Assembly (NCBI GenBank): GCA_946406115.1 | Contig: OX291561.1 | Location: forward strand, 8,238,273 to 8,302,272 | DNA length: 64,000 bases | Source of the DNA: Apoda limacodes | Taxonomy: Eukaryota; Arthropoda; Insecta; Lepidoptera; Limacodidae | Reading direction: 5' to 3' | Part shown: positions 58,601-64,000 of the stretch, in pieces | How positions within the stretch are numbered: position 1 is the first letter of the stretch | Layout: every line of letters starts with the position of its first letter | The notes under the pieces: model-generated | The model's database searches: none | What the model was told of the DNA's origin: nothing | What the model saw: the letters and a program-made list of their open reading frames with translations, nothing else | Made by a program: the position numbers and the translations under genes

Positions 58601-59938
58601 ATTATGTGTGATCTTATGTATGTATGTATACAAATTAATTAAGAAAATTTTGTTCGTAGGTATCTTAAATGTAATTATTTTATGCAGTCTATGTATGTAT
58701 ATCCATATTTTTATATAATTTTTAAAAAGTATGTGTTTCTACTATTTTGCACTTCTACTATTTCTTAATTTGGCTTTCTCCATCTTATAAGATTATCTAG
58801 CAGAAATCGCCATCAGGCGATAAGTTCGCCTATTGCATATTTGAATATTTTTTTTATTTTTAAGTTTGTTTATTCTGTGCAATAAAGCGTATTTGTCTTG
58901 TCTTAAATTTTATCAATAAGAGAGACTGGAGCTAAAATACATCGTCAAATTTCTTATTCCTAATTCTCTTAACATTTATCATCATCGTGATTTTTAGACG
59001 CAACAATGCAGAAGTAATAAATTTCTTAAACCTTAAATGTAAAGATAATATGTTTATGTTTTCCATGCCTTACTTTAATTAGTTCCATGACTTGATTCAA
59101 AGTTTCCAAATGAACAAACTCTTTTTTATCATTTTGCAGAGAGCAAGAGAAAGTCATCGACCAGCTCGAAGACCAGACACACAAAAACCGAATGGAAAAA
59201 CACGGGACGAACTATTTGCTTGAATCTTATCTTCGCGATCTTGGAAGGTGCAGCGAAGTAAACGACAGCCAAGCAGGAAATAGTGACAGTGGTGTAGGAG
59301 TAGGAAGTGGTACACCTCCTAGACGACACACAAAACACAAATCTAGAAGAGAACGACATTTAATGAGAGAACACTACTTCACTAAAGAACTAACAGATAT
59401 ATGCCAAGTAAATTCCGAAAGATTAACTCAAACACATACCGACACAGATTCTGATGTATCAGCTGATGAATTAACTAGAATAAGAGAAGAAATTGAATTG
59501 CTAGAGAAATTAGCTATTATAAATAAAAGATTGCACAGAGAGGAAGAGTTAGTTGTAAGATTAACTGCTAAAGTTAAAAGGTATACAGATGAAAATAACG
59601 CAAACAGTTGTGAGAATGTATCACAAGTGACAATACTTATAGATAAAATAGAAGAGGAACTGTCTAAAACTACAAAGGAGATGCAAAATAACGCAAGAGA
59701 GTTAGAAAGAGCGGAGACAGAGATAGAGTTACGTATGAAGACGTTAGATGAGTTAACTTTAGAATTAGAAGAGGAAGAATTACAAAATACTGTTTTAGAA
59801 AGGCAACTGAATGAGACGTCTAGTAGACAGCCGATTTTGTTACAAGAAAGCTATGTACCTGTTTTAGAACAAAGCAATATAACTCCAGAAATGTACACGT
59901 ACGGGGGTCCAGGTTATGTTTTAGATACCCTCGTATGA
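52504..59938 (+). CDS. meru: Ras-association domain protein, RASSF9/RASSF10 family (meru-like), 4 coding exons
   Basis: Spliced coding sequence of 1257 bases, 418 residues, close to the length of vertebrate RASSF9 and RASSF10. Residues about 20-95 form a Ras-association (ubiquitin-like) domain: KLWVRGVRAHTTCADIVRAL, then WVLAERWRGVERPLPPNAPV, LNVLAAWGDARHE and VRLSLRRL. A basic, serine-rich linker follows. Residues about 132-183 hold the family's conserved helix (AKLVSVIQQQ.RTIHQQLDKL, RMEKHGTNYL.ESYL). Residues about 261-385 form a long coiled coil. The protein ends in DTLV, a class I PDZ-binding pattern. In Drosophila, Meru links planar polarity (Dishevelled) to Bazooka during asymmetric division of sensory precursor cells; that role is known there and only inferred here. 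The ATG at 52504 is the first in frame after an acceptor at 52491-52492. All introns are GT-AG and all junctions keep frame. Confidence 0.9.
54325..54560 (+). repeat. CCAAGTGCGAGT-family repeat with antisense 5S module
   Basis: GGTCCAGTGCGAGTCGGAC, CTCGTGCACCGCGGGTTCCG, then at 54413-54458 GCATCCAATAACTGACCACC and CCCGACGTTGCC, a decayed antisense 5S segment in the same relative place as at 19439-19486. It ends near CACACTTGGTCGGTTTTT. Confidence 0.55.
54830..54897 (+). repeat. CCAAGTGCGAGT/CGGAACCCTA family, right-end fragment
   Basis: GACGGACGGACATACAGACAG, then GGCTTAGTAATAGGGCTCCG and TGGGTATGGAATCCTAAA. Confidence 0.5.
55381..55440 (-). repeat. LINE 3' end scrap
   Basis: TATACCACCAAGGCGGCAAAC and GCACGCTTGCA recall the 3' end sequence at 24935-25010, in the same orientation. 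It is very short, so it is only tentatively assigned. Confidence 0.3.
55502..55626 (+). CDS. meru: RASSF9/10 coding exon 2
   Basis: Acceptor TATTCTACAG ends at 55501 and the donor GTAAAG starts at 55627. It starts in phase 1, ends on a codon boundary, and codes residues 46-87 with the family hallmark W.LAERWRGVERPLP. A second AG three bases further on (55503-55504) would only remove one residue. Confidence 0.85.
55663..56107. mobile_element. MITE-like element in the third intron
   Basis: Inverted ends: the left (55663-55730) contains AGTCCGGTTGACCGAACTAC and TGAAACTTTTAAGTTG; the right (56050-56107) contains the exact complement, then CTACTAGAGGGAGTTTTT matching the outer left end. The left end has an additional internal copy of AGTCCGGTTG. 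About 445 bases, AT-rich interior, no coding capacity. Confidence 0.65.
56447..56643 (+). CDS. meru: RASSF9/10 coding exon 3
   Basis: Acceptor GGTAACCAG ends at 56446 with a weak pyrimidine tract. The donor GTAAAA starts at 56644. Codes residues 88-152 plus two bases: the last RA strand (VRLSLRRL), an acidic then basic linker (SEGEDDSGRDSDDSRGKRGK) and the start of the conserved helix. Confidence 0.85.
56644..59139 (+). other. RASSF9/10 intron between coding exons 3 and 4
   Basis: 2496 bases, roughly three quarters of which is LINE sequence inserted in the gene's own orientation. Confidence 0.8.
57094..58900 (+). mobile_element. 5'-truncated non-LTR retrotransposon (RT), intronic
   Basis: Reading + across several frames: CKDAHIIPVPK, LLNPLQSGFGAGHSTVTALI, MDNKQLTVLMLLDFSTAFHT (motif A), GVPQGGVLSPLLFAVFINT (motif B'), YADD at 57687-57698 followed by LQVYNN (motif C), then KNLGVILDRTLSY and LLPILGYIDASY. 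The 3' end has AATAAA at 58881-58886 followed by GCGTATTTGTCTTGTCTT. The frame is broken repeatedly (for example near 57516 and 57735), and the endonuclease and N-terminal RT are missing. Different family from the LINEs at 24.9 and 39 kb. Confidence 0.8.
59140..59938 (+). CDS. meru: RASSF9/10 coding exon 4 and stop
   Basis: Acceptor TTTTTTATCATTTTGCAG ends at 59139. The first base completes the split arginine codon. Codes residues 154-418: REQEKVIDQLEDQTHKNRME, a Ser/Gly-rich region (SDSGVGVGSG), a basic stretch (RRHTKHKSRRERH), the coiled coil and the C-terminal PDZ-type ligand. TGA at 59936-59938. Confidence 0.9.
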
Positions 59939-60226
59939 CATAAAGTAAAATTCACAAATTTTGTCCCAAAGATGCTTTAAAATTACCATAATATAGTTTA
60001 GTTTCTTTGACATAGACTGAATCATGATCTGATTAATGTCACGACGGTTGAAATAGTTTAGTATCATTAGATTGCATATTTATTAGACACTTGTGATTAT
60101 AATGTCACGAATTGTATATCATAAATGATTTTCCATCTTCAAGTTTTGCAAATTTTACATATATAATCTCAAATATTTGTTTTAGGTTATATTCATTTAA
60201 AATTATTATTCTATTTAAGTATAAAA

Positions 60227-60232
60227 AATAAA
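60227..60232 (+). terminator. Candidate polyadenylation signal of the RASSF9/10 gene
   Basis: First clear AATAAA after the stop, giving a 3' UTR of about 300 bases. Others occur further on, for example 61883-61888, so alternative ends are possible. Confidence 0.4.
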
Positions 60233-61066
60233 TATTATACAAGGCTAGCTGGAAAGGTGGCAAATACGTTAAGCCCAACATTTTCTGTATTTGTTCATAA
60301 ATCCAAACATTTTAGTTCGCAGAAAACCTTAAAGGGATTGTACAATTTTATTTATACATTTTCGGCTTATTACTTTCCGATACAAATCTTATATTTTACG
60401 TACGTTTTAGATGTAAAGTGGTGCTAAGAATCTGTGTATAATCTTAACTATAAGAGCATTGTTGCTTCGATTAGATATGTTATATAAATGTAAATAATTA
60501 GTATAAATTTTAACGTTCGAATCCGATACCAAAAATATGTTAAAAACCACCAATCACAGTGTATATAAATTAGTTAGGCCTAGTCATTCATTCTTCTTTA
60601 ACCATTATACCATGATACAATAACATACTCATTATACAATGTTATCTGTCTTATTCAATTTAGACTTTATTGACTTACCTGCCCTAAAATAAACATGTCC
60701 TATGCGCGAATGAATTCTGATTTGTCATACATTTTATTTATTTTTAGAATTTGTAGATTCATTTTGCAACTTGAATTTGAACTTCCAATCATAAAATAAT
60801 TCTTCATTTTATTTTTTTAAACTATAAATAGTTAGATTTGTCTATTTTTTTTGTTAAGTTACAAAATAGAAGAAGAACTGTTAAGTACTACCTTAAAAGA
60901 CTTAAGGCGCTTTCACTTAAAACTAATATTATATCATGAGATTTCTTTTAAATAAACAAGAAATTCACGTGCAACTCGGTACATGTAAGAGAATTCGAAA
61001 TATAGGAGACAACAATCAAGATAGATAGATAAACGAGAAACAATAAAACAGGGATGATTTTCTGTG
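60233..61066. other. AT-rich stretch downstream of the gene
   Basis: No feature recognised. It could be extended 3' UTR. Confidence 0.35.
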
Positions 61067-61156
61067 TTAGGCCTTGTCCAGAAAGGGCGAAATCGCCACA
61101 AACGAGTTCCGGTAAACGAATCTATGGCGAATTTGCCCTTTCTGGACAGGGCCTTA
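61067..61156. mobile_element. Short foldback (hairpin) element
   Basis: Arms 61067-61098 and 61125-61156 (32 bases each) pair at 28 positions by my count: TTAGGCCTTGTCCAGAAAGG against its complement, meeting at CGCCA/TGGCG, with a 26-base loop. TTA at each outer edge may be target duplication or part of the arm. Confidence 0.6.
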
Positions 61157-61994
61157 TTATTTTGCGATTATCGATCAACTATAAAAGTTGTTCTCTTCTT
61201 TTTCTCTAAACAAGTACCTATATTTCACCTCTTTGGTGCCAAAAACGTTCCATTTTGATTTTTGAGTCCATTTTAATAATTTTAACTAGATAATTCAATA
61301 ATTATATTCAAGAATAATAAGAAGACGTTCCAAAACATCTTTTTAACAGTCTCGTTGATTTTTGGAACGGTCAGGAAATACTCTCTGTCAAGGGGTTTTA
61401 TAACGCGATATTTATGTGTATTAAATAAGTTTTTGGCAGTTAAAAATGTTTTATTAACACCGCGTTCTAATTTAGCGTGTTGCTATCATCTGCCAAACTT
61501 TCTTTCTTCTATGTATAGTTCGCGGCACGTAAGTTGAACCAAAATGGCTGTCGTCTGCGCAGGTACAGTACGGACAAATATACTAACGAACTGAAAATGT
61601 GTTACTGTGCAGGTTTAACTTACGTGCCGGTATTCATACTAACCAATAACTGTATTTTTATTTTGGATGTTAAAAGCGACATTTGTTGTTATAATACTTA
61701 ATTTCCAATGATGTTTCACACGTGCTTGAACACTGAAACATACAAGTGATTGTTTGCAATATTTTTAAGTCTTTCCAAATATATGTTATTTTTATATGTT
61801 TATATACGATTATTTGTAGAAAAAAATATACAACGATTATAAAAAGCCAAATGGTTTTATTTTATAGTGTAAAATACAAAGAAATAAAATATTGATAAAG
61901 TGAGTTATTTTTATTTATTCAATGCCTTGGCCAGCGCTTAGAGTATGTTAGGTAATTGAAAGAATCAGGCGTTACTTTGCGGAAATTCATTATT
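61157..61994. other. Gene-free stretch
   Basis: A small pair of complementary segments, CGCGGCACGTAAGTT (about 61521) and AACTTACGTGCCGG (about 61618), brackets about 110 bases and may be another foldback remnant. Otherwise unassigned. Confidence 0.35.
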
Positions 61995-62263
61995 ATGATA
62001 AAATATTATTACCTTGCAAATCCGCTAAAAACAATTCAGTATCACTCACGTGCAGCAGTACACCATCCACATGTGTAGGAGTGCACCCCCCTCCTTCCTT
62101 ATGTGGACGAATCAAACTTCACCACAACGCTACACCACCAAATTGATAACAAAACTCGACACGTCATCTTCAGGAGACGCAAGTTAGTCGTGCGCTATAC
62201 CTTTACCAAAACATTCTACTGAATTGTTTTTAGCGGATTTGAAAGGTAATAATATTTTATCAT
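61995..62263. mobile_element. MITE with 47-bp terminal inverted repeats
   Basis: Left TIR 61995-62041 and right TIR 62217-62263 are complementary at 46 of 47 positions (core CCGCTAAAAACAATTCAG). Total length 269 bases; the GC-richer interior (GCAGCAGTACACCATCCACA) has no open frame. The near-identity of the ends points to a young insertion. The superfamily is unassigned because the target duplication is unclear. Confidence 0.8.
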
Positions 62264-63469
62264 ATTTTAGGTAATTTTAGAGTAATACTAATCCATACAT
62301 GAAACTTTGAATTCTAAAAAGCGGCAAAGGAGCATATACATCACATATTTGCTTTGTTCCACACAAGGCTTAAGAAAGAAAAATCATTTAAAGGACAATG
62401 TATCCGTTTTTACAATAAGATAGAACCCGCAGAAGTATTCAAATTAAATTTAAAGAGTTTATAAATTCTGTAAAATAGAAACTTGTTTAAAAAACTTACT
62501 AAGTACAATAACTAGTAATATATAGTTTATTGACCTAAAAAAAAGTGATATGATATCCTATTTTTGAGAAATAAAGCATTTGTACTATAATTGCTCGCTT
62601 GGCGTGTAGTTCATATCCTAACCTACAGATGGCGCTTTTGGATAAAATCCATAAAACAGTACGTAAAGTCTACGTAAGGTTTACACCGACACACCGCTTC
62701 ATTGTAGCAATAATTACGGAGTTAAGTTGAGTGGCTACACCGATCTAGCGTCTAGTTAATTTATAATCATTTTCAACAGGGATGTTTAAGTTACTAAACT
62801 ATATGATTTTTAATGTCAATTATAACATTTATTGCCGCCTTAATTCAAATTACAAGGAAAACTAAGAGTTATATTATGTTGATTCTTATTTTATAAAATT
62901 TATATTAATATGACCAAGTGAATTTGCTAATTTCATAATTCTAAATAAATATTTGAAAATTCTATACCGACAAAAAACCGAAAAAAATCCTGATTTTTCA
63001 CGTGCGGACCCGTGCTTAGCGCCTATCGTACGTGGGACTGTGTCTCTCTATATGCTTCAGTAGTGTAATATGTCTTTGTATACTAGTCGAAACGGCACGC
63101 TTTTGCTAGGGTATGGCACAGCCCTAAAATATGATGGTGGATGACAAAAATACAAAGTAAATGGTCTTTACTCGATCGACAATAATTTCAACGAACATCT
63201 ATGATCTATCGCCTCACGAAATCGTAAATGTCGTTATAGAATTTGAGCTCTAAGTCGTATCTCTATTTGTGTTGCGTCTATTAACAAGAAAATAAACTGC
63301 ATTAAGGTTGAACTTAACGGCTATGTGATCTGCATGAAGTCAACAACTTAAATTCTTTAAACCAGTTCTACAACACCTTAAAATCTAAACACTGGCCAAG
63401 GCAAACCTTTAAACTTATAACACAAAAAAGGTAGAAAGTCTAATGTAACAGAAAAACAACAAAACATAC
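62264..63469. other. Gene-free stretch
   Basis: AT-rich, unassigned, apart from a GC-richer patch at about 62595-62760 with no open frame of note. Confidence 0.35.
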
Positions 63470-63574
63470 AAGATTTAGGGATGTACAATCTTCGGATTAC
63501 ATCTTTGTTACTTTTCTCATCTCTTGTGGTGTCTTGCAGTCTCTCAGTACAGTTTACTCTGTGTCCATTGCGAC
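63470..63574 (-). other. Possible coding exon on the minus strand (weak)
   Basis: A strong acceptor (TTAATTTTATCTTTTCAG) and a donor (GTATGT) bracket 105 bases that are open and read RNGHRVNCTERLQDTTRDEK followed by SNKDVIRRLYIPKS. This composition looks more protein-like than the flanking translation, which turns into phenylalanine- and cysteine-rich nonsense after the donor. No family is recognised, and any partner exons would lie outside the window or remain unseen. Confidence 0.2.
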
Positions 63575-63649
63575 CTGAAAAGATAAAATTAAAGCAGTTA
63601 TATAAAACACACAATATACTTACTTGTCTTGTATTTTTTTTACATGGAA

Positions 63650-63712
63650 TGATGCCTACCCTCTCCATGGGTGACTTGTGCCATAGCCCACATGCAGGCT
63701 CAGTGCAGATGA
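63650..63712 (-). repeat. SINE body fragment (7565-7880 family)
   Basis: CCTACCCTCTCCATGGGTGA and CATAGCCCACATGCAGGC match 7610-7655. The head is missing. It ends at a T run (63714-63723). Confidence 0.5.
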
Positions 63713-64000
63713 TGTTTTTTTTTTAATAAATATTACTATTTGTGAAACAAAAATGTTTTTTTTATGCCATTAACTTAAATGTTTCTCATATCAAATTTCA
63801 AACCAAACAAAGAATCATAAGAATATTGCAAAACCGAAAAAAAAAAATTCTTAAGGTGTATCCGAACGTATTTTTTTCATACAAACTGAGTTACACCTAG
63901 TATCTTTTATTATAGACATTTTGCTATTCACAACGTGTTATTACTATAAAGCGCTATTTACTTTAGTCACAAAACGAATATTCATCTATAAAATGACTGT

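Overview
The window looks like a piece of a moth or butterfly (Lepidoptera) genome. It is AT-rich throughout, with long stretches free of convincing coding sequence and a dense layer of interspersed repeats of kinds I associate with Lepidoptera. These are a family bounded by CCAAGTGCGAGTCGGACTCG and TACGGAACCCTAAAA, tRNA-derived SINEs, non-LTR retrotransposon fragments containing GGTGGCAAACAAGC, and ACCAAATTTCATCC-type elements. The species cannot be named from the sequence alone.

One protein-coding gene can be assembled with confidence. It lies on the + strand with four coding exons at 52504-52639, 55502-55626, 56447-56643 and 59140-59938. The spliced frame gives 418 residues: an N-terminal Ras-association domain, a conserved central helix, a long C-terminal coiled coil, and a C-terminal -DTLV that fits a class I PDZ ligand. 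This is the RASSF9/RASSF10 family, whose Drosophila member is meru. A 5' UTR splice acceptor at 52493 implies an upstream non-coding exon, and a GC-rich block ending in a perfect donor at 47552 is a candidate for it. Two introns carry mobile elements: a MITE-like element at 55663-56107 and a 5'-truncated LINE at about 57094-58900.

Layout. 1-7200: mostly featureless, with 5S-rRNA-like repeat pieces and a CpG-rich block at 6871-7202. 7250-14850: SINEs, two minisatellites (39-40 bp and 52 bp periods), a TA microsatellite and old repeat copies. 15.8-24.3 kb: paired dispersed repeats, one with a perfect 26-bp hairpin. 24.9-26.6 kb: two LINE remnants on opposite strands, one of RTE type. 29.2-31.35 kb: a near-perfect inverted repeat with arms of about 760 bp. 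38.9-41.8 kb: a fairly young EN+RT LINE on the - strand. 42-50 kb: SINE and LINE fragments and a long-TIR element. 52.5-60.2 kb: the RASSF9/10 gene. 60.2-64 kb: two MITE-like elements and a weak candidate exon at the right edge.

I did not find a convincing new multi-gene system. The strongest unexplained structures are the long inverted repeat, which would fold into a long hairpin RNA if transcribed, the modular SINE and 5S-bearing repeats, and a repeat pair with a base-paired compensatory change.
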